Below, one piece after another: positions 1 through 8,203 of a stretch of 64,000 nt of DNA. The position numbers and the translations under genes are program-made. Numbering within the stretch: the first letter of the stretch is position 1; each line of letters begins with the position of its first letter. The notes below the pieces were generated by a model, which was not told where the DNA came from, did no database searches, and saw only the letters and a program-made list of their open reading frames with translations. The stretch covers positions 15,276 through 79,275 of the forward strand of contig DAOUFY010000123.1 in assembly GCA_034429745.1 (NCBI GenBank). Direction: 5' to 3'. The stretch is from JBAXBF01 sp034429745 (GTDB lineage: Bacteria > Chloroflexota > Anaerolineae > Anaerolineales > DRKV01).

Positions 1-556
1 CAGCAAGCCGAGTCTGAGCTAACCGTTCGCATAAGTTCTTATCCAATATATCCCCTCGATTGGAAGCCGTGTACAGCAGCAAATTGCCCAACGTTCCCTG
101 CAAAAGCAAATTAAGATGAGCTTGCAGGACTGTTGTTGTAGCCGCTTCATCCAAGCCTGCAATGGTATGCTGCTTTTCAAGCAGCAAGCGCAGCTCCTTG
201 CCAGCTTGCGGAGGTGTTCCTGTGTTGGTTTGCAATGTAAGCACAAGCCTTTCTGCCACAACATCAATATTCCAGCGAACGATTTGGTTAGGTACTTGTT
301 CAGCATAACATTTGGTGCTATCCCAAGGATAATACACCTTGCGTACCCCCTCTGCAGCCATTGACTGCGGAAGCTCAATCTCGTTGCCCGAATTTACCAA
401 CTCAAAAACATACTCCTCAAGTCGAGGTAAAGATGCGCTGTATTCCTGCAAAGTAAAACGAAGGGCGAGTGCAATGCTCTCATCACTGTAAAGCATCTGC
501 ATTGAATCATTGAAATAACTGAGGACTTGATTTTTGAAAAACAGAAAATCTGCCAT
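1..556 (-). CDS. Phage-like structural protein, unknown (partial, C-terminus off the window)
   Basis: An open minus-strand frame starts at the ATG at 554-556 (MADFLFFKNQVLSYFND) and runs 185 codons without a stop to the window edge. It begins seven bases after the stop of the tail-protein gene and has no strong ribosome site, so translational coupling is likely. The sequence is soluble-looking, with a Leu/Gln-rich helical stretch near the edge (LLLEKQHTIAGLDEAATTTV). I do not recognise the family. Its position last in a portal-capsid-lysin-Dit series suggests a virion or tail-tip component. This is inferred from context only. Confidence 0.6.
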   Translation of the reverse strand, partial: MADFLFFKNQVLSYFNDSMQMLYSDESIALALRFTLQEYSASLPRLEEYVFELVNSGNEIELPQSMAAEGVRKVYYPWDSTKCYAEQVPNQIVRWNIDVVAERLVLTLQTNTGTPPQAGKELRLLLEKQHTIAGLDEAATTTVLQAHLNLLLQGTLGNLLLYTASNRGDILDKNLCERLAQTRLA

Positions 557-562
557 AATTTG

Positions 563-1438
563 TTATAGTGCTATTCGGGTTGGAGTAAAAGCGATCGCAA
601 CCCGAGTCGTTTCCCCGCAGTTTGCCCCTTCCACCTTAATACTATTGATTCCCCCAAGTGCTTCTGGTGCCGGTAAGAAAGCAAAACTTTCCAAATCCGA
701 ATCCGCTGAGAGGGCTGGAAGTAAGGACTCCGAACCTTTCATAATGGTTTTATAACCCGGCCGCAAATCTATGAATACCGTTTGGTTTTGTGCTATAGTT
801 GTATTGAGATCGAGTTTCATACCGCCACTTAAATTCGTAATAATTGGGTGAGTAATAGGACCGCGCAACGAAAACGGATAAGGATAGGCGAGCCATGTGC
901 CGTTATATACAATATCCTTCGTTGAAGGAATATCATTTTGATAGAAAGTGGTTATCGTTTGGGTTGTATATTGAGTCCATACTGGGTTTGGTGCAACCAA
1001 TGTAAAGTGTGCAGTCTGTAAAAATGGTGAAGGAGAATTGATGTCTTTACTTTTAGGTTTTGCACTAAAACTCAATGAAGTACAGAATACCTGCATTCGC
1101 CATGCGGTGCCTTCTGGCAGCCGGCACTCAAGGATGGAGGGAATAAGCGTATGATAAGGGCGCAGAACTTGTATTAAACTGCTGCGCCGCTGATAATACT
1201 CTGCTGAAGTTTGCGCCCTCATCGTCAATTGCACCTTGAGCTGACGCGGCGACAGATGAAACCCAAAATCACTTGCCCCATGCTGCAGTGGCGTAATTTC
1301 AAGATGTCGTTCAATCGGCGGCAGCGCCAACCCTTCTATCTGCTCATAAATAAAATTTTCTATTCCCAAGGATATCGAGAGAGCCAATGACGGATCATAA
1401 AGAGTAAAATTATGGAGTTCCTCTATCAAGTTGGACAT
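563..1438 (-). CDS. Phage distal-tail (Dit-like) family protein
   Basis: A 291-residue protein. The N-terminal half (about 60-165) has the layout of siphovirus distal-tail proteins: a domain with a conserved LEITPLQ region, then RRSSLIQVLRPYHTLIP, which resembles the part where Dit proteins form the baseplate hub. The second half is a beta-rich domain (NGTWLAYPYPFSLRGP, later GGINSIKVEGAN). No signal peptide or membrane segment is seen. It overlaps the 3' end of the M23 peptidase gene by 29 bases, which points to co-translation within the phage-like block. Assignment to the Dit/tail-component superfamily rests on pattern recognition, and a more general phage-tail call is possible. Confidence 0.6.
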   Translation of the reverse strand: MSNLIEELHNFTLYDPSLALSISLGIENFIYEQIEGLALPPIERHLEITPLQHGASDFGFHLSPRQLKVQLTMRAQTSAEYYQRRSSLIQVLRPYHTLIPSILECRLPEGTAWRMQVFCTSLSFSAKPKSKDINSPSPFLQTAHFTLVAPNPVWTQYTTQTITTFYQNDIPSTKDIVYNGTWLAYPYPFSLRGPITHPIITNLSGGMKLDLNTTIAQNQTVFIDLRPGYKTIMKGSESLLPALSADSDLESFAFLPAPEALGGINSIKVEGANCGETTRVAIAFTPTRIAL

Positions 1439-2165
1439 AAGCTACTCCTTGAAAAACCGCAGCAATATAGAGAACTTCGCCAAAGCAAAGCCATATATCT
1501 TCCCATCCGCCTGATTGTACGATAATCATCTTTTCATATCCCAATATCGCCGATTCATATAAGACACCAACCACCGGCGCTAGAACCGAAGGTGCCGAGC
1601 GGATGTTAAGCAGAGTAACCTTTACTCTTGCTGTTCCTTTTTCATCTAATGTACGGCTGCTGAGCGTTGGGCTTTGTCCCTCTCCCGTAGGAGAGGGACA
1701 GACCAGAGAAGAAAAGGAGGTTTGGGAGAAGGATGAAGGTAGGGCAGATTCTTGCAGGTAAGGCAGTGGGTCAATGTACCCTTTATAAGCATCATTTTTG
1801 GCATAAGTGAGCTTACGCAAACCAAAATGTAAATGCGGACCTGTAGAAAACCCACTGTTTCCCATAAAACCAATTAAGTCGCCTGCTTTTAGCGTAGTTT
1901 TGTCTTTAGCAATCAGCCGCTGCAAATGACAATAATATGACGTAAGGCTCTCTTTGTGGGTGATCGTACAATACAAGCCATAACCCTGCGGATCAAAGGG
2001 GTGAATCTGCAGCAGTCCTGCATCCGCAGCATATATCGGATCGCCCAATGCTCCCGCAAAATCAATTCCGTTATGACCTGGAAAACCAAATTGTGCATAC
2101 ATTGTTGGGTTTTCACCAAATTGTTGGGTAATTACCCTTGAAGAGGTAGGAAACTGCATTGCCAA
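1410..2165 (-). CDS. M23 peptidase with C-terminal SH3-like domain (phage endolysin or tail lysin)
   Basis: A 251-residue zinc endopeptidase predicted to cut peptidoglycan cross-bridges. The M23/LytM fold is clear: HNGIDFAG supplies the first His and Asp, HLHFG the last His pair, with an HK/HL stretch between. After a low-complexity linker (about 150-182), a bacterial SH3-like domain (VTLLNIRSAPSVLAPVVG) probably binds the cell wall. There is no signal peptide, so release would need the holin-like protein of the same block or delivery on the virion. The linker contains a palindromic repeat at the DNA level (1675-1700), read in frame as SPTGEGQSPT. Its place between the capsid and tail genes suggests a virion-associated lysin. 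Confidence 0.85.
   Translation of the reverse strand: MAMQFPTSSRVITQQFGENPTMYAQFGFPGHNGIDFAGALGDPIYAADAGLLQIHPFDPQGYGLYCTITHKESLTSYYCHLQRLIAKDKTTLKAGDLIGFMGNSGFSTGPHLHFGLRKLTYAKNDAYKGYIDPLPYLQESALPSSFSQTSFSSLVCPSPTGEGQSPTLSSRTLDEKGTARVKVTLLNIRSAPSVLAPVVGVLYESAILGYEKMIIVQSGGWEDIWLCFGEVLYIAAVFQGVAYVQLDRGTP
1675..1700. repeat. Palindromic CCCTCTCC-type repeat inside the M23 gene
   Basis: Perfect 11-base arms (1675-1685 and 1690-1700) around a four-base loop CGTA. The core CCCTCTCC...GGAGAGGG is the same as in the palindrome at 62232-62256. It lies in frame in the linker of the M23 peptidase and adds Ser/Pro/Gly/Glu residues. A dispersed extragenic-type repeat captured by the linker is the likely explanation. 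Confidence 0.6.
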
Positions 2166-2172
2166 GCCTTAT

Positions 2173-4245
2173 TTATGGTACATTGTGTTTATACAAACCG
2201 CGATAATCCATTGCCCCTACGGCAAAGAAAAAGCGTACCTTTATTGGCATCGTATCATTTGTGAACATTAACCCAGAGACTGGGTTAGCTACTGAAAAAA
2301 TTTCTGGTGCGCGTCCATAACGATAGCCAATACCAATAGTGGGATACAGCAGTGGATCGGCGACTGCAGCCCAATTCTTAGGATTCGTCCACAAATCAAC
2401 CACAATTACCCGTGAGCGCGCCGAGCGCATACGCTCCGTCAAGGTATCGCCTTCAGCCCAAACGTTATCCAGATAATTAGCAGAACCAGACTGAGCTGCA
2501 CCCAAAATCTGCAATGCTGTATTTTCCAGCTCATTAGGCACAAGCAAATATTTTGGCGCAGTAAGCATTCCCAATGCCGCTGCCGAAGCACCCGAAGCTG
2601 CAAACTCCGTTTGATCGCGCATTGCCTGCCGCGTGGCTGCCCAAGCGTTGGAAGAAAGCGGACTAGAACCTAAATTCCCATGATGAACGCTGTCAAACAA
2701 GGTATAGCCATCCGAGAGGATTGGACCTACCGCCGAGCCACTTGTGGCATCTGTAAAAATTTCCGCAACAGCTTTGGATAACGTTAAGTAAGCCCCTTGA
2801 GCCAAGGCAGCCGGAGCAGTACGCAGTTTGCGGGTATCATCTTTATCAATAGCTTCAATGGTAATGCCCAAATAACCACCTTTCTTTATAAAAGAGGCTG
2901 TCTCTCGCTTATCATCCCAAGCTAATTCAGGGTAAGCATTGCCTTCATCAATGGTAGGCAATGCTCCTATGCCCGCTAAAGTGATCCATTTGATATCTTG
3001 CAATGTTTGGTAGTCTTCCTCGCGGACAATTGGCTCAAACCATTTGGGGAATTTCGCAAATTCATTGACCACTCGCTTGTTCAACGCATCCGCTACCAAA
3101 CTCGACATAGTCGAAGAATTTACATTAGCAAACATCACTCGTTCAGGATGGAACACACCACTTAATTCATAATCTCCCGAGATAAGATTATAAAATTCTC
3201 GAATGCCATTCAGCGGTTTTATGCCATTCGGTGGACGAACACCATCAAGCAAAGCCTCAAACGCTAAGGTTAATTGATCAAAACCAGTCATTCCACCTTG
3301 AATTTGGGAAGACCTCGGGGCAACATTGCCTATGTGAATTACCTGTTCCTGAACTAAAGAGGCTAAATATTCTTTTTCAGCTTTAATGGCTTGAGCAACC
3401 TCTGCCGGCGAGGAGTAAAGCTGACATTGCTGCAGCAGCTTATCTTTCGCCACCTGAGGTAAATCCGATGCCAAAATCAAAGACTGATTCGCAATAAAAC
3501 TATACGAGCGAAGAGCTTGCTGCATGTGAGCTAATCGTTGCTCCATTTCCGCTGCAGAAGAAGCAGTCAAAGAAGCTTCAATATCCTGCCCTAATTTGGC
3601 TTCATCCTCACCAACCATATCTCTTGATGATTCTATTGTCATATCATTCTCCATATCATTTGTAGCAAACTGAAAATTACTAGGGAGCTTTTTCTTTTCG
3701 TTCCCTATCATTCTGTCCGAGCTCAGCAGTTGTAAAAATCTTCCATCTGCCGCCGGCTGAAAAACAATATCAATTGATTCAATATGCTTAATTGCCGTTA
3801 TAACTGTAGCTTCCGACGATACTTCTAGCGAGGGGTAAAAGACAAGCGACAAACCAATATCCGGCGGCTTTGGGTCAGCAAGGATTTGCAGAAGCAAATC
3901 AGCTATCGCCATCCCGTCTTCTGTATCATAAAGTTGAATAGTGCCATAAACAGCTTGATCCTGCTCGTCCCAGGTTGAATGGATTGTCTTGCCAACCAAG
4001 TTGCGAAGCGAGGGTGGCTCACAAGGTTCGGCGTGGTCAATAAAAACAGCTTTATCATTGAAGGCGCCTTCCTCAACCGCTAACCGTAATGTCTCCGCTG
4101 CTATGCATATTGGTGCCGGCGAATTGTCAGCATAACGAATAAACCCAGCCCGAACAAAGCGGCACTTAAAAGCTATAGGTTCAAACTTCTTGTCTTCAAG
4201 AGCATGCAGCAATTTGCCAGCTGAAGATAAACGAAGAACTTTCAT
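2173..4245 (-). CDS. Fused prohead protease / Mu gpT-like major capsid protein
   Basis: A 690-residue polyprotein. Residues about 1-180 look like a phage prohead protease: a conserved His in VFIDHAEP and a candidate catalytic Ser in DIGLSLVF, followed by a KHIESIDIVFQPA stretch common at the end of this domain. Residues about 200-320 are charged and helical, as expected for a scaffold/delta region. Residues about 330-690 resemble the Mu gpT-type major head subunit (GYTLFDSVHHGNLGSSPLSS, YLLVPNELENTALQIL). Protease, scaffold and shell protein are thus encoded as one chain that would process itself. Such fusions are known in some phages, though they are less common than separate genes. It follows the holin-like gene with a 27-base gap. 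Confidence 0.8.
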   Translation of the reverse strand: MKVLRLSSAGKLLHALEDKKFEPIAFKCRFVRAGFIRYADNSPAPICIAAETLRLAVEEGAFNDKAVFIDHAEPCEPPSLRNLVGKTIHSTWDEQDQAVYGTIQLYDTEDGMAIADLLLQILADPKPPDIGLSLVFYPSLEVSSEATVITAIKHIESIDIVFQPAADGRFLQLLSSDRMIGNEKKKLPSNFQFATNDMENDMTIESSRDMVGEDEAKLGQDIEASLTASSAAEMEQRLAHMQQALRSYSFIANQSLILASDLPQVAKDKLLQQCQLYSSPAEVAQAIKAEKEYLASLVQEQVIHIGNVAPRSSQIQGGMTGFDQLTLAFEALLDGVRPPNGIKPLNGIREFYNLISGDYELSGVFHPERVMFANVNSSTMSSLVADALNKRVVNEFAKFPKWFEPIVREEDYQTLQDIKWITLAGIGALPTIDEGNAYPELAWDDKRETASFIKKGGYLGITIEAIDKDDTRKLRTAPAALAQGAYLTLSKAVAEIFTDATSGSAVGPILSDGYTLFDSVHHGNLGSSPLSSNAWAATRQAMRDQTEFAASGASAAALGMLTAPKYLLVPNELENTALQILGAAQSGSANYLDNVWAEGDTLTERMRSARSRVIVVDLWTNPKNWAAVADPLLYPTIGIGYRYGRAPEIFSVANPVSGLMFTNDTMPIKVRFFFAVGAMDYRGLYKHNVP

Positions 4246-4272
4246 CTGCCTTCTTCCCTAAAATTTACCTAT

Positions 4273-4614
4273 TCATTCCGCAGCAGTAAAAGACTTCCCT
4301 ATGAAAGGTGCAGATCTAAAAATCTTATGCGAAAGTTTTGAAACCCCCAACTGAGTTGTATAAGCAAAGACAATCAACAGCAATTCCGCGAGCTTCTCGG
4401 CTTGAATATCCAATGCTGCAATATCGGTTTGTGGTGAAAACAAATTCAATCCAATCAGCCCTGCCAAAGCTAAAAAATTGAGCAGTAAAGAATAAATCTG
4501 AGCCTCTCCATCTTTGACAATAGACAACGTTTTAAGAATATTGATCAAGGCAGCAATGAGTGCCGACACCCCAGAAAGGGCGGCAAATTGAGTGAAAATG
4601 TCAGTTATTTCCAT
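4273..4614 (-). CDS. Small holin-like membrane protein
   Basis: The ATG at 4612-4614 (MEITDIFTQFAALSG) was chosen because a good Shine-Dalgarno sequence (AAGGAG) stands about ten bases upstream, just past the portal stop. A longer frame would overlap the portal gene. The product is 113 residues with two or three hydrophobic segments (about 12-30, 42-60 and 75-92) and a basic C-terminal tail (KLSHKIFRSAPF). Size, topology and a neighbouring M23 lysin fit a phage holin. No holin family motif can be named from the sequence alone. Confidence 0.6.
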   Translation of the reverse strand: MEITDIFTQFAALSGVSALIAALINILKTLSIVKDGEAQIYSLLLNFLALAGLIGLNLFSPQTDIAALDIQAEKLAELLLIVFAYTTQLGVSKLSHKIFRSAPFIGKSFTAAE

Positions 4615-4630
4615 CAGTTGTTTTTTCTCC

Positions 4631-5950
4631 TTATTTAGAATTATTATTGGGGTAAATTTCTTGTAGAATTTTCTCAAGCAGCTCTTCACTTAAGGGATTC
4701 CCGCCGGCATTCAGGATCAACGAAGTAAACAATTTAGTCAATGTTGGGCTTGAGTTCGGAAGCTGCGATCCAAGCACTTGGTAAGTTTGGGCTAACATAT
4801 GGGCAGCCTTTGCCAGTGATTCATTATCCGTACGCGAAATATCCGGAAGCAGTGCAGTAAACAGCTTGTTGTAGTTCCGTTCTGTTAATTGCGGCACCTT
4901 TCCCAATTGATAAGCGCGTTGATAGGCTTGATAAGTAATATCCTGCAGGATATAAAGGAAATATTGCTGACGGCGCAGCAGGTGCCGTTCCGTTGGAGCT
5001 TGCATCGCTGTTGCGGTAGCGAGGTTTGCGTCTGCAGCTTCCCCGCGCCAATGAGGAGGAAAGCCGGCACCGGCATCAATCATTCCGCGCACCGCTTTTA
5101 AGTCTGCTTGTGCATCATTTGCATTGAGATTAGGCGTTACTGCTTGCCACTGCTCGGCATCATCCTTGATGATGATCGCCCCTGCTTCAGGAGGATGGGC
5201 ATATTGCTGCTGTTTTTCGCGAATCTTATTCGTTGGCACAGTAACCAACCATAAAAAGGAACGCACAGCCCAATGCAAGCGCACTCGATCTTCCAACATG
5301 CGCGAGTAGCGCATGAGCCACGGCAGCATTGAAGTTAAATCCGATTCCCCCAGCAATGCTCCCAACGGACGATTGATCGCATAATGCAGCATTACCGCTC
5401 CTTCTTGAGGTGATTCCGGGTGTTGCGGTGAGAGCCAGCGAGTTGCCTCTCCTAGCAAGTTCACTTCTTCATAAGCTAATTCTGTCTCATAATCGTTCGC
5501 TGCCGACTCAATCCGCCGAATGCGGTCTTTTGTTACAAAACGAATGTAGGACATGCCATCCTGAGGATTGCGAAAGAGAAGCACAAACAAATCCCCCGCT
5601 CGTGTCAATTCATCACACATTGCCTCTAAACGCAAATGTAGTTGATTCTTGGGATGATGCCAGAACTCATTGATAAAACGGCGCATAGAGCGGTAAGGTG
5701 ATGAGAGTGAAATCCCATCTCCTGCAACGTAATCCGATGTGATCGCAACAATCCGCCAGGCAAGCGGATTTTTCCGCCATGCGGTTAGCGCATCATTATA
5801 AAGTTCCGCGACTTTTGCTGAATCGTAATCATGCGGGCTGACGGTCGTCGAAATCCAAACTTGCGGATATGCATCATCCACTTGAGGAGGTTTGACTGCC
5901 GTCGCGCGTTGAGGATAAATTATTTTCTTGATTGTGTTAAGGATAGACAT
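4631..5950 (-). CDS. Phage portal protein
   Basis: A 439-residue protein with the layout of phage portal proteins. An N-terminal part (about 40-200) contains NPLAWRIVAITSDYVAGDG and ELTRAGDLFVLLFRNPQ, and a central part has MLHYAINRPLGALLGESDL. A long helical C-terminal part follows (ATAMQAPTERHLLRRQQYFLYILQDI), matching the stem and wing helices. It would form the DNA-entry ring at one head vertex. It is the first gene of the minus-strand block, with a near-consensus promoter 39 bases upstream. No terminase gene precedes it; the upstream neighbour is divergent and unrelated. A terminase could lie beyond the left edge. Confidence 0.8.
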   Translation of the reverse strand: MSILNTIKKIIYPQRATAVKPPQVDDAYPQVWISTTVSPHDYDSAKVAELYNDALTAWRKNPLAWRIVAITSDYVAGDGISLSSPYRSMRRFINEFWHHPKNQLHLRLEAMCDELTRAGDLFVLLFRNPQDGMSYIRFVTKDRIRRIESAANDYETELAYEEVNLLGEATRWLSPQHPESPQEGAVMLHYAINRPLGALLGESDLTSMLPWLMRYSRMLEDRVRLHWAVRSFLWLVTVPTNKIREKQQQYAHPPEAGAIIIKDDAEQWQAVTPNLNANDAQADLKAVRGMIDAGAGFPPHWRGEAADANLATATAMQAPTERHLLRRQQYFLYILQDITYQAYQRAYQLGKVPQLTERNYNKLFTALLPDISRTDNESLAKAAHMLAQTYQVLGSQLPNSSPTLTKLFTSLILNAGGNPLSEELLEKILQEIYPNNNSK

Positions 5951-5988
5951 AAAAGTTTTGCAAATTTTCCTGATCTTGGATTAATCTA

Positions 5989-6018
5989 ATTATAGTACAT
6001 TTGTTCTATAAATGTCAA
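5989..6018 (-). promoter_or_regulatory. Sigma-70-type promoter for the phage-like block
   Basis: On the minus strand TTGACA (6013-6018) and TATAAT (5989-5994) are separated by 18 bases, an almost ideal housekeeping promoter. It faces the portal gene (start at 5950). The -35 box stands back-to-back with the -35 box of the divergent plus-strand promoter (6020-6025). Confidence 0.75.
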
Positions 6019-6019
6019 A

Positions 6020-6048
6020 TTTACACCCTTAAGGATTGATGGTATAAT
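6020..6048 (+). promoter_or_regulatory. Sigma-70-type promoter for the zinc-ribbon / Cys-tail / radical SAM operon
   Basis: TTTACA (6020-6025), a 17-base spacer and TATAAT (6043-6048). It reads into the gene at 6111 with a 5' leader of about 55 bases. Confidence 0.75.
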
Positions 6049-6110
6049 GAAAACATCAGAGGTGTTTGGCAGAACATTCGGTTGCTTTGTTATCAATAGA
6101 GGAGGGTGTT

Positions 6111-6476
6111 ATGTCTGCTATTCGAATCATTGCTTATATCGCCGCGGCAATCTTGATATTTTTCGGCGTTCTTTTCATTTGGGCAACCTTTAGCCCTCAA
6201 GGTAACTTGGGCTGGCTGCTGATTGGTGTAATTTCCGTGCTAATAGGCTTCGGGTTGATTTGGTTCGCTCAGCGCCGCAAGGCAGCCGAGGAGCAAGAAA
6301 AGAATATTACCTATAAAGTTGATCTTTCTGGTGATATTAAGCTAGAAAGCCTCAAATGCAAAGCTTGCGGTGGTCCACTAACACCTGACAACGTTAAAAT
6401 GGTGGCCGGTGCTCCCGTAGTAACCTGCCCCTACTGCGGTGTATCTTATCAACTTACCGAAGAGCCTAAATGGTAA
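6111..6476 (+). CDS. Small membrane protein with C-terminal zinc ribbon
   Basis: The start at 6111 (MSAIRIIAYIAAAIL) is supported by GAGGAGG eight bases upstream; the frame is open further upstream but without a ribosome site. The product has 121 residues: two adjacent hydrophobic helices (about 5-24 and 32-50), a charged stretch (QRRKAAEEQEK), and a zinc ribbon of the CKACGG...CPYCG type near the C-terminus. Function is unknown. The stop lies 11 bases before the next start, so it is probably translated with the DUF2207-like Cys-tail protein. Its ribbon would face the cytosol, next to the Cys-rich tail of that partner. A shared membrane complex is possible but only inferred. Confidence 0.8.
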   Translation: MSAIRIIAYIAAAILIFFGVLFIWATFSPQGNLGWLLIGVISVLIGFGLIWFAQRRKAAEEQEKNITYKVDLSGDIKLESLKCKACGGPLTPDNVKMVAGAPVVTCPYCGVSYQLTEEPKW

Positions 6477-6487
6477 GGAGGCTCTTC

Positions 6488-8170
6488 ATGAATAAAAGAT
6501 TATTCACAATTATTTTTATCACCTTACTGCTGCTGTCTTTCCCTGCTGCAGCTCTGGCACAACATTATTCTTTTTCCATAGACGAGATGATCGTCCATAC
6601 CTACTGGCACGAGGACGGCACGTTATCCTTAGACTACACCATTACTTTCACTAATCATCCTAATGGTGATCCAATTGACGTTGTTGACATTGGATTGCCT
6701 AACAAAAACTATGATCTCAGTACTGCCCGTGCCGAAATTAATGGTGTGCCTTTATCGCGTATTGAAGATTCTCCCTACGTAACCGGCATAGCTGTTGAGC
6801 TTGGTAACCAAGCAATTCAACCTGGAAAAAGTGGCACACTTCATTTCTCCATCTCTGGAATTCGCGATGTATTATACGTAGATGATCAAGACCCCCAATA
6901 TGCCTCAGCGGTCTTTAAAACAACTTGGTTTGACAGTAGTTTTGTCTCCGGAACAGCAAAAATAACTGTTACATATCACCTCCCCCCCTCAATTCAGCCT
7001 GAAGAACCGCGCTGGCATAGTGCCCCATCAGGTTTTTCGGCTGAACCCACAGCCAACATTGACAATCTAGGCAGAATTACCTATACTTGGGAAAACCCAG
7101 CTGCTAACCCTTCAGAAGGTTATCTCTTTGGGGCATCATTCCCTGCTCGCAATATACCGCCTACCGCCATTCAAAAAACTGCAATCCCAAATGAGACGTT
7201 CGACCAACTAGTTAACTGCCTGTGCAATCCCTTTGGATTTTGTATCATCGTAATCTTCTTCGTCGCACTATCCATTGTTCCTCAAGTCATCATCGCCCGT
7301 CGCCGCTCAATGAAATACCTGCCCCCTTCAATCTCCATTGAAGGGCATGGCATCAAACGCGGCTTAACTGCAGTTGAAGCCGCAGTACTGATGGAACAGC
7401 CAATGGAAAAAATCCTTACCATGATTTTATTCTCTGTCCTTAAAAAGAACGCTGCTGAAATCACCTCGCGTGAACCGCTTGAGATTAAGGTAGCCGATCC
7501 CCTTCCCGAAGACCTCTACCCCTATGAAAAAGAATTTCTAAAAATTTATAGTGAAATAAAAGATAAAAGGCAACAGCAAATAGCCCTGCGGGATTTAATG
7601 GTCAATCTTGTTAAAAGTTTAGCCGAAAAAATGAAAGGCTTCAGCCGCAAAGAGACGGTGGATTATTACAAATCCATTTTAGAAAAAGCGTGGCAGCAAG
7701 TTCAAAGTGCTCAAACCCCTGAAGTGAAAAGCGAATTGTATAACCAGAATTTAGATTGGACAATATTAGATCCTAACTTTGAACGACGAACGAGTGAGGT
7801 ATTTCGCACGGAGCCCATTTTTGTTCCGAACTGGTGGTGGCGTTATGATCCCACCTTTGCTCGTGCTAGCACAATGCACCGAGCCAGCCCAACCAGTACT
7901 GCTGCCCCCTCCGTCCCGCAAGGCAGCATCTCGCTGCCTACCTTGCCCGGCTCCACTTTCGCTGCCAATGTAGTTGGCGGAATGCAAAACATTGCCGGCA
8001 ATTTAGTTGGGAACATCACCAGCTTTACCAGTTCCATCACCAATGCCACCAACCCTCAGCCTAAAACCAGTTCTTCATCTTGGAAGAAAAGCAGTGGTGG
8101 CGGTTGTGCTTGCGCTTGTGCCTGTGCGTGCGCCGGATGTGCTTGTGCCTGTGCCGGCGGTGGTCGCTGA
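6488..8170 (+). CDS. DUF2207-like membrane protein with a C-terminal Cys-Ala repeat tail
   Basis: The start at 6488 (MNKRLFTIIFIT) has AAGGAGG seven bases upstream. The 560-residue product has a signal peptide (about 1-24, ending AAALAQ), an extracytoplasmic beta-rich domain (about 25-230) like the N-terminal part of DUF2207 proteins, and one transmembrane helix (about 243-266). A cytosolic domain follows (about 275-430, with GLTAVEAAVLMEQPMEKIL), then a Ser/Thr/Pro-rich linker. The last 21 residues (540-560) alternate Cys and Ala with eight Cys, ending GGGR. Codons in the tail vary (TGT/TGC, GCT/GCC/GCG), so the repeat is kept at protein level. By this topology the tail is in the cytosol, reachable by the radical SAM enzyme encoded 33 bases downstream. 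The tail is a likely modification substrate; this is inference from architecture. Confidence 0.8.
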   Translation: MNKRLFTIIFITLLLLSFPAAALAQHYSFSIDEMIVHTYWHEDGTLSLDYTITFTNHPNGDPIDVVDIGLPNKNYDLSTARAEINGVPLSRIEDSPYVTGIAVELGNQAIQPGKSGTLHFSISGIRDVLYVDDQDPQYASAVFKTTWFDSSFVSGTAKITVTYHLPPSIQPEEPRWHSAPSGFSAEPTANIDNLGRITYTWENPAANPSEGYLFGASFPARNIPPTAIQKTAIPNETFDQLVNCLCNPFGFCIIVIFFVALSIVPQVIIARRRSMKYLPPSISIEGHGIKRGLTAVEAAVLMEQPMEKILTMILFSVLKKNAAEITSREPLEIKVADPLPEDLYPYEKEFLKIYSEIKDKRQQQIALRDLMVNLVKSLAEKMKGFSRKETVDYYKSILEKAWQQVQSAQTPEVKSELYNQNLDWTILDPNFERRTSEVFRTEPIFVPNWWWRYDPTFARASTMHRASPTSTAAPSVPQGSISLPTLPGSTFAANVVGGMQNIAGNLVGNITSFTSSITNATNPQPKTSSSSWKKSSGGGCACACACACAGCACACAGGGR

Positions 8171-8203
8171 TCAAGAGCAGAGCGATCTGCATAATGCCAT
8201 TCT

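Noticed and set aside
19..378. 119-codon minus-strand frame with a TTG start
   Set aside because: It lies in another frame of the partial phage-like gene at 1-556, whose frame is open to the window edge and starts with ATG directly after the Dit-like gene.
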